Positions 33,836-44,022 of a DNA stretch of 64,000 nt are shown here, one piece after another (within the stretch, counting starts at the first letter, position 1; each line of letters starts with the position of its first letter). The notes under the pieces were generated by a model. The model saw only the letters and a list, made by a program, of their open reading frames with translations. It searched no databases and had not been told where the DNA came from. Source of the stretch: Halovibrio variabilis (GTDB lineage Bacteria > Pseudomonadota > Gammaproteobacteria > Pseudomonadales > Halomonadaceae); NCBI RefSeq assembly GCF_007991175.1, contig NZ_BJXV01000003.1, forward strand, positions 1 to 64,000. Reading direction: 5' to 3'. The position numbers and the translations under genes are program-made.

Positions 33836-33910
33836 TGGGGTATCGCCAAGTGGTAAGGCACCGCTTTTTGGTAGCGGCATTCCCAGGTTCGAATCCTGGT
33901 ACCCCAGCCA
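33836..33910 (+). tRNA. tRNA-Gln (anticodon UUG)
   Basis: Full cloverleaf with acceptor stem TGGGGTA/TACCCCA, D-arm, anticodon stem CCGCT/AGCGG with loop TTTTGGT (anticodon TTG), and T-arm with GGTTCGAATCC. GCCA is encoded at the 3' end. Between ispE and prs, as in related genomes. Confidence 0.95.
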
Positions 33911-33968
33911 ACCCAACAATGGCCTGCGTTTTTCCCCCTGATTCCCAACACTGCAAAGGTGGCTGCGC

Positions 33969-34910
33969 GTGTCAAAATTGATGGTTTTCGCCGGGAATGC
34001 TAATCCCGCACTCGCTCAAAAAATTGCCGAGAGCTTAGACAGCCGTATGGGTAACGCGACGGTGGGTCAATTCAGCGACGGTGAAATCGCAGTCGAGATC
34101 AATGAGAACGTGCGCGGTAAGGATGTGTTCATTCTGCAATCCACCTGTGCACCGACAAATGACAATTTGATGGAGTTGATTCTGATGGTCGACGCGCTGC
34201 GTCGTGCCTCGGCAACTCGCATTACCGCGGTGCTGCCCTACTTTGGCTACGCCCGTCAGGATCGCCGCGTGCGCTCCGCCCGCGTGCCGATTTCCGCCAA
34301 AGTGGTCGCGGACATGATGGTCAAGGCAGGCGTTGACCGAGTGATGACCATGGATCTACACGCCGATCAGATCCAGGGCTTCTTTGATGTCCCGGTCGAC
34401 AACGTCTACGGCTCGCCCATTCTGCTGGACGATATCGAACGTCAGAATTACAGCGACCTCGTAGTAGTGTCGCCTGATGTGGGGGGCGTTGTGCGCGCCC
34501 GCGCAATTGCTAAACAGCTAAATGCCGATCTCGCCATTATCGACAAGCGTCGCCCCCAGGCTAACCAAGCCCAGGTAATGCACATCATTGGCGAGATTGA
34601 AGGCCGTACCTGCGTGGTGGTCGACGACATGATCGACACCGCAGGCACCCTTTGCAAAGCGGGTGAAGCACTCAAAGCGCACGGCGCCAAACGTGTGGTG
34701 GCTTACGCCACCCACCCGATTTTATCCGGCCCGGCCGTCGATAATATTACTAACTCTGTACTTGACGAAGTGGTGGTGACCGACACCATCCCGCTTTCCG
34801 ACACGGCACGCCGTAGCGGCAAAATTCGTCAGTTGAGCGTTGCTGGCCTGATCGCAGAAGCGATTCGCCGGGTCAGCAACGAAGAATCAGTTAGCGCAAT
34901 GTTCCACTAA
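33969..34910 (+). CDS. prs: Ribose-phosphate pyrophosphokinase
   Basis: 313 residues from a GTG. Makes PRPP from ribose 5-phosphate and ATP. It begins [20 protein letters not shown], has the metal site [18 protein letters not shown] and the PRPP loop [26 protein letters not shown] precedes the GTG. Between tRNA-Gln and rplY. Confidence 0.97.
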   Translation: MSKLMVFAGNANPALAQKIAESLDSRMGNATVGQFSDGEIAVEINENVRGKDVFILQSTCAPTNDNLMELILMVDALRRASATRITAVLPYFGYARQDRRVRSARVPISAKVVADMMVKAGVDRVMTMDLHADQIQGFFDVPVDNVYGSPILLDDIERQNYSDLVVVSPDVGGVVRARAIAKQLNADLAIIDKRRPQANQAQVMHIIGEIEGRTCVVVDDMIDTAGTLCKAGEALKAHGAKRVVAYATHPILSGPAVDNITNSVLDEVVVTDTIPLSDTARRSGKIRQLSVAGLIAEAIRRVSNEESVSAMFH

Positions 34911-35006
34911 TTCGCTGACGATACAGCCCCCTTTTGGGGCCACGGAAACGTCGTCGTCTGGTCGCGGTCGGCGGCGTCTTCCTTACTTAAACTAAGAGGC
35001 AATTCC

Positions 35007-35648
35007 ATGTCTGATTTTATTCTAAACGCCATCGTTCGTAATGACCTGGGGAAAGGTGCGAGCCGCCGCCTGCGTCGTGCGAACCAGCAAGTACCCGCCG
35101 TTGTATACGGTGGTGAAAAAGGCGCGCAGTCTATCTCTGTCGAAAAAACCGCTTTCTACAAAGCGATTGAAGACGAGTCTTTCTTCTCTTCTGTCATCAA
35201 ACTGATGATCGAAGGCAAAGAAGAGCAAGTGGTTGTGCGTGACCTTCAGCGCCACCCGTTCAAGCCGTTACTGATTCACGCTGATTTCTTGCGCGTTGAT
35301 GCAACGCACGAAATCAACATGAGCGTGCCCCTGCACGTAACAGGCGAAGAAGCGTGTGTCGGCATTAAAGACCAGGGCGGCGAGCTACACGTAATGGCCA
35401 ACGAAGTGGCGATCAGCTGCTTGCCGAAAGACCTGCCTGACTATCTGGAAATCGATATCAGCGCGGTCGAACTCAGTACTACGCTGCACTTGTCCGATCT
35501 TACCCTGCCAGCCGGCGTCACCTCGGTTGACCTGGCCCATGGTGAAGAACACGACAACGCCGTGCTCAGCATCACGAAAGTAAAAGTACGTGTTGATGAA
35601 GACGAAGAAGGCGAAAGCGAAGGCGAAGAAGGCGGTAGCGCCGAGTAA
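35007..35648 (+). CDS. rplY: 50S ribosomal protein L25 (CTC/TL5 type)
   Basis: 213 residues, the long form with an N-terminal 5S-rRNA-binding domain ([20 protein letters not shown]), a C-terminal beta domain and an acidic tail ([17 protein letters not shown]). Located between prs and pth, as usual in gammaproteobacteria. AAGAGGC precedes the ATG. Confidence 0.95.
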   Translation: MSDFILNAIVRNDLGKGASRRLRRANQQVPAVVYGGEKGAQSISVEKTAFYKAIEDESFFSSVIKLMIEGKEEQVVVRDLQRHPFKPLLIHADFLRVDATHEINMSVPLHVTGEEACVGIKDQGGELHVMANEVAISCLPKDLPDYLEIDISAVELSTTLHLSDLTLPAGVTSVDLAHGEEHDNAVLSITKVKVRVDEDEEGESEGEEGGSAE

Positions 35649-35714
35649 GCACCCTATATATAGCACTCTACTCGGGCCATGGTCGCATGCCCCTTGTGAT
35701 GCTAGTATGAGGTT

Positions 35715-35746
35715 AAAATCAAGCGCTTCGGCGCTTGATTTTTTTT
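35715..35746 (+). terminator. Intrinsic terminator behind rplY
   Basis: AAAATCAAGCGC (35715-35726), TTCG loop, GCGCTTGATTTT (35731-35742) followed by further T residues. Strong bidirectional type, but the T-run is on the plus strand. Confidence 0.9.
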
Positions 35747-35805
35747 GTGGCCGACGCTGATAGGAGGACGTTATTTCTCCTGGAAATTTTGTATGAGGTG
35801 GGAAG

Positions 35806-36390
35806 ATGAGCCAGGTAAAAGCCATTATTGGACTAGGTAACCCCGGCGCAGAGTACCAAGCCACACGCCATAATGCGGGCTTTTGGCTGGTAGACGCGAT
35901 TGCGCGTAGCGCCCATGCAGAGCTGCGACCAGAAAAGAAATTTTTCGGCCACTACGCAAAAGTGCGTATCGGCGACCATGAGCTGCACTTGCTTAACCCC
36001 GCCACCTTTATGAACCGTAGTGGCGCAGCGGTAGCCGCGCTGACCCAGTTCTTCAAGCTTAGCCCCGACAATCTACTCGTGGCCCACGATGAACTCGACC
36101 TGCCACCCGGCCAGGCACGCTATAAAACCGGCGGCGGGCACGGCGGCCACAATGGCCTGCGCGACATCATCAGTGCGCTAGGCGATCAGACCTTTCACCG
36201 TTTACGGCTCGGCATTGGCCACCCCGGCGAAGCTCGCCAAGTCACCAATTACGTACTGGGACGGCCCGGCAAAACCGAGCTAGAAGTCATTGTCCGCGCC
36301 CTGGATGAATGCATCGCCACACTGCCGCTGGCGCTCGCGGGCGACTGGGCCAAAGCCATGAATCAGTTACACAGCCTTAAGCCGGAATAA
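35806..36390 (+). CDS. pth: Peptidyl-tRNA hydrolase
   Basis: 194 residues. Releases tRNA from stalled peptidyl-tRNA. It starts KAIIGLGNPGAEYQATRHNA with the catalytic His after R, and has FMNRSG, HDELDLPPG and GGGHGGHNGLRDI. Order rplY-pth-ychF is the standard one. Confidence 0.97.
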   Translation: MSQVKAIIGLGNPGAEYQATRHNAGFWLVDAIARSAHAELRPEKKFFGHYAKVRIGDHELHLLNPATFMNRSGAAVAALTQFFKLSPDNLLVAHDELDLPPGQARYKTGGGHGGHNGLRDIISALGDQTFHRLRLGIGHPGEARQVTNYVLGRPGKTELEVIVRALDECIATLPLALAGDWAKAMNQLHSLKPE

Positions 36391-36535
36391 GCTATTTTGA
36401 AAACTGGCGCCGCCAGCCGGTGGCTGGCCGCAAGCGCATCTCGTAGAATGGTTGCTACTTTTACGCCTCACGCGCTATTTTCAAACACGTATTATTGAGC
36501 ACTTTTCTTAGCAACTTATCTTCAGGAACATTTTT

Positions 36536-37627
36536 ATGGGTTTCAATTGCGGCATTGTCGGTCTGCCCAACGTCGGCAAGTCCACGTTATTTAATGCCCT
36601 GACCAAGTCAGGCATCGATGCAGAAAACTTCCCGTTCTGCACCATTGAGCCGAACGTAGGTATCGTACCGATGCCGGATCCACGGCTTGAGAAGCTCGCC
36701 GAGATCGTCAAGCCGCAAAAAGTACTGCCGACCACCATGGAGTTTGTCGATATTGCTGGCTTGGTCGCCGGCGCTTCCAAAGGCGAAGGCTTGGGCAATA
36801 AGTTTCTGGCCAACATTCGCGAGACCCAAGCCATCGCCCATGTGGTGCGCTGCTTTGACAACGACAACGTTATCCACGTGGCTAACCAGATCGACCCCCG
36901 GGCGGACATCGAAACAATCAACATCGAGCTGGCGCTGGTCGACCTGGACACTGTCGAAAAAGCCAGCCAACGTCTGGTTCGCTCGGTGAAAGGCGGTGAC
37001 AAAGAGGCGATTGCAACCAAGGCGATTCTCGATCGCATTCAGCCCCACGTGGCGGAAGGCATGCCGCTGCGTAGCTTTGGCTTGAGCGAAGAAGAGCAGC
37101 GCCAGGTGAAAAGCTTTGGCTTTTTAACCCTAAAGCCGACCATGTACATTGCCAACGTCAATGAAGACGGTTTTGAGAACAATCCTTACCTGGATATTGT
37201 CAATGAAATTGCCGCCGAGGAAGGCGCGCTGGTGGTGCCCGTCTGCAACCAGCTGGAAGCAGAAATCGCCGAGCTGGATGACGAAGAACGCGCCATGTTC
37301 CTAAGCGAAATGGGCATGGACGAGCCAGGCCTGGATCGCGTCATTCGCGCCGGTTACTCGCTACTGGGCCTGCAAACCTACTTCACCGCCGGCGTAAAAG
37401 AAGTGCGCGCCTGGACCGTGAAACAGGGCGCTACGGCCCCGGAAGCGGCGGGCGTGATCCACACCGACTTCCAAAAAGGTTTTATCCGTGCCGAAGTGGT
37501 CGCCTATGACGACTTTGTATCGCTCGGCGGTGAACAAGGCGCCAAAGATGCCGGCAAGTGGCGCTTGGAAGGCAAGGACTACATTGTCAAAGATGGCGAT
37601 GTCGTGCACTTCCGTTTCAATGTGTAA
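36536..37627 (+). CDS. ychF: Redox-regulated ATPase YchF
   Basis: 363 residues. Obg-related P-loop protein that prefers ATP. G1 is [18 protein letters not shown], then [20 protein letters not shown] (G3 region), and NQLEAEI in place of the NKxD motif, the YchF hallmark. A TGS domain closes the C-terminus. Last gene of the prs block. Confidence 0.97.
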   Translation: MGFNCGIVGLPNVGKSTLFNALTKSGIDAENFPFCTIEPNVGIVPMPDPRLEKLAEIVKPQKVLPTTMEFVDIAGLVAGASKGEGLGNKFLANIRETQAIAHVVRCFDNDNVIHVANQIDPRADIETINIELALVDLDTVEKASQRLVRSVKGGDKEAIATKAILDRIQPHVAEGMPLRSFGLSEEEQRQVKSFGFLTLKPTMYIANVNEDGFENNPYLDIVNEIAAEEGALVVPVCNQLEAEIAELDDEERAMFLSEMGMDEPGLDRVIRAGYSLLGLQTYFTAGVKEVRAWTVKQGATAPEAAGVIHTDFQKGFIRAEVVAYDDFVSLGGEQGAKDAGKWRLEGKDYIVKDGDVVHFRFNV

Positions 37628-37728
37628 CTAGTCGATGCGTCACTAACCAGGCTTGGCAACCTACAGGCGTCCCTAGAGCGTTTAAACGCTGCCTTACTGG
37701 CAGCGTAAAAGCCTGCTAAGGTTAATAA

Positions 37729-39135
37729 ATGCCTTTATTTCAACCCTATCGCCTAGTGTCCCGATCCCGCCTGAAGCTCGCCGTTATGCTGTTGGCGCTA
37801 ACCATGCTCTCGGGCTGCGACTCCAGCGAATCGACCGCTACCCAGGTCGACCCGCCCGAACCGGGTGGGACGCTCCAGGTGGCTACCCGCAACAGCGCCA
37901 CCACTTATTTTCTCGATCGAGATGGTGAGCCAGCCGGACCGGAGCATGACTTGGTTGAAGCCTTCGCCGACGCCCACGACTGGCAGGTCGAATGGACACT
38001 GCTAGCGTCGACTGCCGAGGTGCTTCAAGCCTTGAAGGCGGGCAAGGTACAGCTCGCCGCCGCCGGCTTAACCCACCTCCCTTCCCGCGATGAACACTTC
38101 CACCGTGGGCCTACCCATACCGATATCGTCGAGCAATTAGTCTGCCACCGCGACATGCGCCCGCTGCCACGCCAAGTAGAGGAAATGGCTGGGATCGACA
38201 TCCACGTCACAGCAGACTCTAGCTACGCAGCAAAGCTCCAGAGCCTGGTCAACCAGTACACCGGCATCGCCTTCGAGGAGGATTCTCGCACCACTGAGAT
38301 GCTGCTGACCGAAGTGGCCGAAAAGCGTATCGACTGTACCTTGGCCGACTCCAATATAGTGCGCACAGTGCGCCGCCATTTCCCGCATCTCGAAGTCGCT
38401 ATGAACCTCACCAGCGGTGATCGCCTCGGCTGGTATTTACCCGCCGGACAACGGCCACTCGCCGAGAGGGCCGACCAATGGATGGCCAGCACCGAGGGGC
38501 AGGCCAGCATCACGGCAGTCAACCAGCGTTACTACGCCTATATCAGCGAGTTCGATTTTGTTGACCTACGTGCGCTCAACCAACGCATCGACGAGCGCCT
38601 GCCTGCCTACCTCCAACTCTTTTTGCAGGCCGAGGACGAGACGGGCATGCCCGCCGATCTTTTAGCCTCTCTCGCCTACCAGGAGTCGCATTGGGACCCG
38701 CAGGCGGTTTCACCGACCGGCGTGCGCGGCATTATGATGCTGACCCAGAACACCGCCCAATCGCTGGGGGTGGATAATCGTCTTGACCCCGCAGCGGCCA
38801 TTGACGGCGGCGCCCGCTATCTTGCCGATCGCCATGAGCGCCTGCCCGACACACTGCCCGAACCGGATCGCACCTACCTGGCCCTGGCAAGCTACAACAT
38901 TGGCCGCGGTCACGTGCTGGACGCCCAGCAGCTGGCCCGCGAGCTGGGCAAAGACCCCAACTCCTGGGAAGACATGAAAGAGGTGCTGCCGCTCAAAGCC
39001 GACAAGCGCTATTACCCGCAGACCCGCTATGGCTATGCCCGGGGCTACGAGCCAGTGCACTACGTACAGCGAATCCGCAATTACCAGGACGTGATTAGGC
39101 CAGCCATCGAATGGTTACCACTGGAAGAGCGCTGA
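37729..39135 (+). CDS. mltF: Membrane-bound lytic transglycosylase F
   Basis: 468 residues. A signal peptide ends in the lipobox MLSGC. Residues about 40-265 form a SBP_bac_3-like domain; residues about 290-430 hold an SLT goose-lysozyme-like domain with catalytic Glu in ASLAYQESHWDPQAVSPTGV, then GIMMLTQNTAQSLGV and NIGRGH. Cuts peptidoglycan glycan strands with formation of 1,6-anhydro ends. No divergent purL gene is seen next to it, where E. coli has its copy. Confidence 0.92.
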   Translation: MPLFQPYRLVSRSRLKLAVMLLALTMLSGCDSSESTATQVDPPEPGGTLQVATRNSATTYFLDRDGEPAGPEHDLVEAFADAHDWQVEWTLLASTAEVLQALKAGKVQLAAAGLTHLPSRDEHFHRGPTHTDIVEQLVCHRDMRPLPRQVEEMAGIDIHVTADSSYAAKLQSLVNQYTGIAFEEDSRTTEMLLTEVAEKRIDCTLADSNIVRTVRRHFPHLEVAMNLTSGDRLGWYLPAGQRPLAERADQWMASTEGQASITAVNQRYYAYISEFDFVDLRALNQRIDERLPAYLQLFLQAEDETGMPADLLASLAYQESHWDPQAVSPTGVRGIMMLTQNTAQSLGVDNRLDPAAAIDGGARYLADRHERLPDTLPEPDRTYLALASYNIGRGHVLDAQQLARELGKDPNSWEDMKEVLPLKADKRYYPQTRYGYARGYEPVHYVQRIRNYQDVIRPAIEWLPLEER

Positions 39136-39155
39136 TCAAGAATACTAAAGACAGC

Positions 39156-39215
39156 GTCCTTCAAGGCAATCTCCTTCAAGGCAGTGTCCTTCAAGGCAAT
39201 GTCCTTCAAATGGCG
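39156..39215. repeat. 15-bp tandem repeat behind mltF
   Basis: Four units: GTCCTTCAAGGCAAT, CTCCTTCAAGGCAGT, GTCCTTCAAGGCAAT and a part of the unit before ATGGCG. They lie 20 bases behind the mltF stop and before tRNA-Met. Confidence 0.85.
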
Positions 39216-39281
39216 CCCGGATAACGTCAGCGGCAGGCTTGACGACGCAATAGCGGATGCGTATTATGCGCTTCCGTTAAA

Positions 39282-39358
39282 GGCTACGTAGCTCAGCTGG
39301 TTAGAGCACATCACTCATAATGATGGGGTCCCCTGTTCAAATCAGGGCGTAGCCACCA
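39282..39358 (+). tRNA. tRNA-Met, elongator (anticodon CAU)
   Basis: GGCTACG acceptor with CGTAGCC, D-arm AGCTCAGCTGGTTAGAGC, anticodon stem-loop with CAT, T-arm CCTGTTCAAATCAGG; ACCA encoded at the end. The sequence is nearly that of the E. coli elongator tRNA-Met, without initiator features. Confidence 0.95.
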
Positions 39359-39380
39359 AGCGCATTCAAGCAGTACAGAA

Positions 39381-39410
39381 AAGCCCGCTGATTCGTCAGC
39401 GGGCTTTTTG
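39381..39410 (+). terminator. Intrinsic terminator behind tRNA-Met
   Basis: AAGCCCGCTGA, TTCG loop, TCAGCGGGCTT followed by TTT. It also faces the convergent aminopeptidase gene and may serve both strands. Confidence 0.9.
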
Positions 39411-39423
39411 CTTGTGTGCGGAA

Positions 39424-40740
39424 TCAGCTTAACCTTTCACGGTTTAAGAATCCCACCAGCGCGCGGGTTAGATACTCCACATCGTTAGTACCTGCGGTCT
39501 CCCGAATCGAGTGCATCGCCCACTGGGGCACGCCGACATCAATGGTGGGTACGCCAACTTCCGTGCTGGTGATGGGGCCTATGGTGCTTCCGCAACCCAT
39601 GTCCGCGCGGGTGACAAACGACTGCACTGGCACGTCTGCCTCGCGACATACATCGCGAAACAGGGCGCCGGTGACGCTATTAGTGGCGTAGCGCTGGCTC
39701 GCATTCACTTTGATCACCGGGCCGCCGTTAAGCGCCGGGCCATGTTGCTCATCGTGCTTATCGCGGAAGTTAGGGTGCAAGGCGTGGGCATTATCGCAAG
39801 AAATCATCAGCGATGACTGAATCAACTGAATCAGCGACTCCTCACTACCCTTTTCGCCCCCCTTGCCTACTTGGCCATTAATACGCGTTAGCACGTCCGC
39901 CAAGAACGGACCTTGGGCGCCACAGGCGCTGGCGCTGCCCACCTCTTCGTGGTCATTGGCGACCAGCAAAGCGCCTTGACTACCATCGCAATCCAGCAGC
40001 GCCTCTAAGCCAATAAAGCAGGAGAGCAGGTTATCCAGCCGGGCACTGGCCACCAGCTCTTGCTTAACACCGACCAGCGATGGCGGCTGAACATCGTAAA
40101 ACCCTAATTCAAAGTCGACCACGTCCACCGCCCGCAGGCCGTGCTGCTCTTGTAGCCACTGGGCCACCAGCTCGTTTAACGTCGCCGACTCGCTCTGCAT
40201 CAGCACCGGCGCCATCTGGGTCTGCGGGTTAATCTCCCGCCCATTGTTCACGTCACGGTCAAGGTGAATAGCCAGGCTCGGCACCATCGCGATGGGTCGG
40301 TCAACATTGAGCAATACGCTTTCCAAGCTCCCATCGCCATGGCGCACATGCACTCGGCCGGCCAAGCCAAGGTCGCGGTCAAACCACGGCGCTAGCATCA
40401 CGCCGCCGTATACCTGCACACCGAGCTGCAACCAGCCAGCTGAGCGCTGCGTCGCATTGGGTTTTAGATGCAGCCCAGGGCTATCGGTATGGGCACCGAT
40501 CATACGCAGCCCGGTTAATTCAGATGCCGGCAGCTGAAAGGCGATCAACGCCGAGTCATTACGCGTAACGTAGTAGCGCTTGCCCGGCGTTAGCTGCCAA
40601 TTTGCCGTCTCTTCCAAGCGCTGAAAACCGGCTTGCTCCAATCGCGCGGCCATATTATGTGCGGCATGCCATGGGGTCGGGGATTGGCGTAGAAAATCGC
40701 ATAGACGCGTTAAACGCTCTGCGTTAAAAATCTCGGACAT
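39424..40740 (-). CDS. apeB: M18-family aminopeptidase
   Basis: 438 residues. Metal-dependent aminopeptidase of the aspartyl/aminopeptidase I type. Seen: MIGAHTDSPGLHLKP (His and Asp metal ligands), NDHEEVGSASACGA (Glu pair), and a C-terminal VPTIDVGVPQWAMHSIRET with His. These are the M18 ligand set and general base. It cuts N-terminal acidic or neutral residues from peptides. Monocistronic, convergent with tRNA-Met. Confidence 0.95.
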   Translation of the reverse strand: MSEIFNAERLTRLCDFLRQSPTPWHAAHNMAARLEQAGFQRLEETANWQLTPGKRYYVTRNDSALIAFQLPASELTGLRMIGAHTDSPGLHLKPNATQRSAGWLQLGVQVYGGVMLAPWFDRDLGLAGRVHVRHGDGSLESVLLNVDRPIAMVPSLAIHLDRDVNNGREINPQTQMAPVLMQSESATLNELVAQWLQEQHGLRAVDVVDFELGFYDVQPPSLVGVKQELVASARLDNLLSCFIGLEALLDCDGSQGALLVANDHEEVGSASACGAQGPFLADVLTRINGQVGKGGEKGSEESLIQLIQSSLMISCDNAHALHPNFRDKHDEQHGPALNGGPVIKVNASQRYATNSVTGALFRDVCREADVPVQSFVTRADMGCGSTIGPITSTEVGVPTIDVGVPQWAMHSIRETAGTNDVEYLTRALVGFLNRERLS

Positions 40741-40878
40741 GGAAATCCTCGTAACAGTAATGATTGAGTCTCATAGCGCAGGTGACCTGCTACAATACTT
40801 CCTCGGCCTACGCAACTCATGGTTCAAATGCGGGTCTAGGGAAGAATGAGTGTACACAAAACCGGGAGAGCTTGACTG

Positions 40879-43002
40879 ATGAGCTTGTTTGCAACGCTTT
40901 CGCGTTCGGTCGCCCTGGCTGTGATGCTGGTCATTACCAGCCCAGCAGCACTAGCGCAACTTGAGCCGACTAACGAACAACGCCAGGCGTCAGTGGAAAT
41001 TGCGGATTCACTCCGCTATGGCCACTATGCTGATATTAATTTTGATGACGCTTGGTCGCAGGATGCCTTCCAACGCTATCTGGATATTCTTGATGGTCAA
41101 CGCGCCTACCTGTTACGCAGCGATATCGAACCCTACCGTCACTTAGAATCCGGCATGGCAGACGCTATCTTCGACGGTGATTTGGATGAACTATTCGCAC
41201 TGTATAACACCTTCAGTGAGCGCCAGCGTAATCGTACCGAGTGGTCATTGGCTCAGCTTGATGAAGGACTCGACTTTGACTTTGATAACAACGAGCGCTT
41301 AGAAATTGACCGAGAAGATGCGCAATGGGCTACCCGGCAAAGCGAACTGGATGAGCTATGGCGCAAACGTCTCAAAAACGATGCGCTGACGCTCGCCCTA
41401 ACCGACCAGGATGAAGAACAGATTGAAACCAATTTACGCCAGCGCTATGAAGGTCAGCTAACTCGGATAGAGCAAACCGAGCCTGAAGACGTGTTTGGCG
41501 TGCTGATGGCAGGGGTCACTGGCACCATCGACCCGCATACTGGCTACCTCTCCCCGCGCCAAAGCGAGTCGTTTGATATTCAAATGAGCCTTTCGCTAGA
41601 AGGCATTGGTGCACTGCTCCAATCAGATGGTGAGTACGTTAAAGTCTCAAGCCTTGTCCCGGGCGGCCCGGCAGAGCGTGCGGGTGTTCTGGAACCGGCT
41701 GATCGCATCATCGCGGTTGGTCAGGAAGATGGCGAGATGGTTAATGTGATCGGCATGCGCCTGGACAACGTGGTCGACCTGATTCGCGGTCCTAAAGGCT
41801 CGGTGGTACGTCTTGACGTGGTACCGGCACAGGCGGTCGATATGACTCGCTCGCAAGTCGTCGAAATCACCCGCGATACCGTAAATCTTGAAGACCAGGC
41901 CGCTCAGAGCGAAGTAATTGAAGTCGAACGCAACGGCGAATCGCACCGTCTTGGGGTTATCGAAGTGCCCACTTTCTACGTCGACTTTGACGCTTGGCAA
42001 GCCGGTGACGATGACTACCGCAGTACCACCCGCGATGTCGCTAAAGAAGTTGAACGCCTGAAAGAAGAAGGCGTGGAAGGCATTGTGCTCGATCTGCGCA
42101 ACAACGGCGGCGGTGCGCTGCAGGAAGCCAACTCGCTTATCGGCCTGTTTATTGATCGCGGCCCCACTGTTCAAGTACGCGACGCACAAGGCCGCATCCA
42201 ACTGTATGGCGACAGCGAAGCAGGCACGCTCTACGACGGCCCGCTTGGCGTGCTGGTAAACCGCCTATCCGCCTCCGCTTCAGAGATTTTTGCCGGCGCG
42301 ATTCAGGATTATGGCCGCGGCCTGGTGCTGGGTACGCAGACGTTTGGCAAAGGTACCGTGCAAACGCTTAATGAACTGAGCCATGGGCAAATTAAGCTAA
42401 CCCGTGCCAAGTTTTATCGCATTTCCGGCGCTAGCACCCAGAACCGCGGCGTTGAACCGGATATCGCCTTCCCCAGCCTGATCGACCCCGAACGCATTGG
42501 CGAAAGCAGCCTCGACAACGCGCTGAAATGGGACACCGTTCAGAACGTCCAGTATCGTCGCTATGGCGAGCCGGAAAACGTGCTGGATAGGCTAATTACT
42601 CAGCACGACGCGCGCGCCGAGGACAACCCGAACTTCCGCTACCTGGAGCGCCAGTCCACCCTCGCCCGTCAGCTTCGCGAGGAACACACCAGCGTCAGCT
42701 TAAATCGCGAGCAGCGGCAGCGTGAGATGGAAGCCCGGGAAGCCGAGCAACTCTCGCTGGAAAACCAGCGCCGCCGTGCACTGGGTATGGAAGAGCTTGA
42801 CGAGTGGATGGATGCCCGGACAGATCCCACCGCGGGCGTAGCGGAAGGCATAGAGGACGACGATGCCTCACAAGCTAATGAAGGCGACAGTGAAGTCGAT
42901 GAGGCACTGGAAGTGGATCGTGCCTACGTGCTTGAATCGGCTGAAATCCTGCTCGATTACGCCCATTTGCAAGAGACCCAACGGCTAGCCGCAAAGCGCT
43001 AA
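40879..43002 (+). CDS. prc: Tail-specific (C-terminal processing) protease Prc
   Basis: 707 residues. A signal peptide ends PAALAQ. An N-terminal helical domain precedes PDZ (about 225-320, GIGALLQSDGEYVKVSSLVP) and the S41 domain with VLDLRNNGGGALQEA, the catalytic Ser in SASASEIFAGAI and the Lys in GTQTFGKGTVQTL. A C-terminal DUF3340-type helical part ends in the acidic stretch DDDASQANEGDSEVDE. It removes C-terminal residues from periplasmic proteins, among them PBP3 in E. coli. Alone in its unit, closed by a strong hairpin. Confidence 0.95.
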   Translation: MSLFATLSRSVALAVMLVITSPAALAQLEPTNEQRQASVEIADSLRYGHYADINFDDAWSQDAFQRYLDILDGQRAYLLRSDIEPYRHLESGMADAIFDGDLDELFALYNTFSERQRNRTEWSLAQLDEGLDFDFDNNERLEIDREDAQWATRQSELDELWRKRLKNDALTLALTDQDEEQIETNLRQRYEGQLTRIEQTEPEDVFGVLMAGVTGTIDPHTGYLSPRQSESFDIQMSLSLEGIGALLQSDGEYVKVSSLVPGGPAERAGVLEPADRIIAVGQEDGEMVNVIGMRLDNVVDLIRGPKGSVVRLDVVPAQAVDMTRSQVVEITRDTVNLEDQAAQSEVIEVERNGESHRLGVIEVPTFYVDFDAWQAGDDDYRSTTRDVAKEVERLKEEGVEGIVLDLRNNGGGALQEANSLIGLFIDRGPTVQVRDAQGRIQLYGDSEAGTLYDGPLGVLVNRLSASASEIFAGAIQDYGRGLVLGTQTFGKGTVQTLNELSHGQIKLTRAKFYRISGASTQNRGVEPDIAFPSLIDPERIGESSLDNALKWDTVQNVQYRRYGEPENVLDRLITQHDARAEDNPNFRYLERQSTLARQLREEHTSVSLNREQRQREMEAREAEQLSLENQRRRALGMEELDEWMDARTDPTAGVAEGIEDDDASQANEGDSEVDEALEVDRAYVLESAEILLDYAHLQETQRLAAKR

Positions 43003-43015
43003 ACACGCTGAGCTA

Positions 43016-43067
43016 AAAAAACGCCGCCCTCTTCACGCCGCCCTACTTCACAAGGGGCGGCGTTTTT
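43016..43067. terminator. Bidirectional terminator between prc and arsR
   Basis: AAAAAACGCCGCCC near 43015-43028 pairs with GGGGCGGCGTTTTT at 43054-43067; a nested repeat of ACGCCGCCC (43035-43043) allows a shorter alternative stem. A- and T-runs at both ends suit the two convergent genes. Confidence 0.8.
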
Positions 43068-43072
43068 GGTCT

Positions 43073-43435
43073 TCAGCACAGCGCGGCAAGACGTGCCGGT
43101 CGATCGCCCATTTTGGTTAAACGCTGCGTGAGCGCCGCTAGCTGCACCGCACTGCCCTGACTGCCCGCGCGAATAATTTCCTGAGTCCAGCTCGGCAGCT
43201 GCGGCGCAAGCCGGTAATACACCCACTGCCCTTCGCGCTGGTCACTCAACAGCCCGCACTGGCGCAGCTGAGCCAAGTGACGCGATACCTTAGGCTGCGA
43301 CTCCTGCAGCGCGTAGGTCATTTCACACACGCACAGCTCCTGCTCTTGAGCGATCAAGAGCACCAGCATCAAACGCGTTTCATCGCTTAAACACTTAAAC
43401 ACCTGAAGTGCTTGGGGTGTGTTTGCTTTGCCCAC
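43073..43435 (-). CDS. arsR: ArsR-family metalloregulator
   Basis: 120 residues. Winged helix with the metal-site motif ELCVCEMTYAL in the recognition region and KVSRHLAQLRQCGLLSDQRE. ELCVC is the alpha-3 site of the arsenite-sensing ArsR type. The last residue is Cys. No arsenic resistance gene (arsB, arsC) is next to it. It is convergent with prc; the promoter faces the 43436-43709 gap. Confidence 0.85.
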   Translation of the reverse strand: MGKANTPQALQVFKCLSDETRLMLVLLIAQEQELCVCEMTYALQESQPKVSRHLAQLRQCGLLSDQREGQWVYYRLAPQLPSWTQEIIRAGSQGSAVQLAALTQRLTKMGDRPARLAALC

Positions 43436-43663
43436 GGATAGCCTTCCTAAAATGAGTCATTTTCTACATCGTTATTGCATTATGAGCTAGCTAGTTTACG
43501 CCACTCAAGGCGCCAACCGTAAGCAGCTATACATCAATCGGGCACGCAAAATCACCCAAGGTACCTAATGGCAGCGGGTAGATAAAGGCAGACATTGAAC
43601 AGCAATAGACAGGAAAAATTTACTGATGCAGGCTACTGAAAGCTGGTAGGAAGAAAAACTTGG

Positions 43664-43704
43664 TATGTAAAAGCTTAGCATGTAGAAGCTTAGTATGTAG
43701 AAAA
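43664..43704. repeat. 15-bp tandem repeat before tRNA-Asn
   Basis: TATGTAAAAGCTTAG, CATGTAGAAGCTTAG and a partial TATGTAGAAAA lie just behind (3' of) the first tRNA-Asn copy. The rest of 43436-43709 shows nothing further than the arsR promoter region. Confidence 0.8.
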
Positions 43705-43709
43705 TATAG

Positions 43710-43785
43710 TGGCTCCCCGAGCAGGACTCGAACCTGCGACCCAATGATTAACAGTCATTTGCTCTACCAACTGAGCTATCGGGGA
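43710..43785 (-). tRNA. tRNA-Asn (anticodon GUU), copy 1
   Basis: Acceptor TCCCCGA/TCGGGGA, anticodon stem-loop with GTT in CTGTTAATC, T-arm CAGGTTCGAGTCCTG, 3' GCCA encoded. First (last transcribed) of three near-identical copies on the minus strand. Confidence 0.96.
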
Positions 43786-43853
43786 ACGTTAACTACATTT
43801 ACCGCACTGCATTACCGAGCTATGCGGTCACTATAAAAAGCAGAACAGCAATT

Positions 43854-43929
43854 TGGCTCCTCGAGCAGGACTCGAACCTGCGACCCAATGATTAACAGTC
43901 ATTTGCTCTACCAACTGAGCTATCGAGGA
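43854..43929 (-). tRNA. tRNA-Asn (anticodon GUU), copy 2
   Basis: Identical to copy 1 except for acceptor position 4 and its partner 69: TCCTCGA pairs with TCGAGGA. The C-G to T-A change is compensatory. Confidence 0.96.
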
Positions 43930-44022
43930 ACAACGCAATACTAAATCGACGCAATGCTAAATTAGGATAGCACTCATTTGCTGCTGTGTATGAGATGGAG
44001 CCACTAAAACGCTTTTAGCGGT

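Noticed and set aside
34923..34945. Riboswitch or leader before rplY
   Set aside because: Only a short GCCCC/GGGGC hairpin is present; no further structure is evident.
43436..43709. Small gene in the arsR-tRNA gap
   Set aside because: No frame with a start and coding character; only short tandem repeats.
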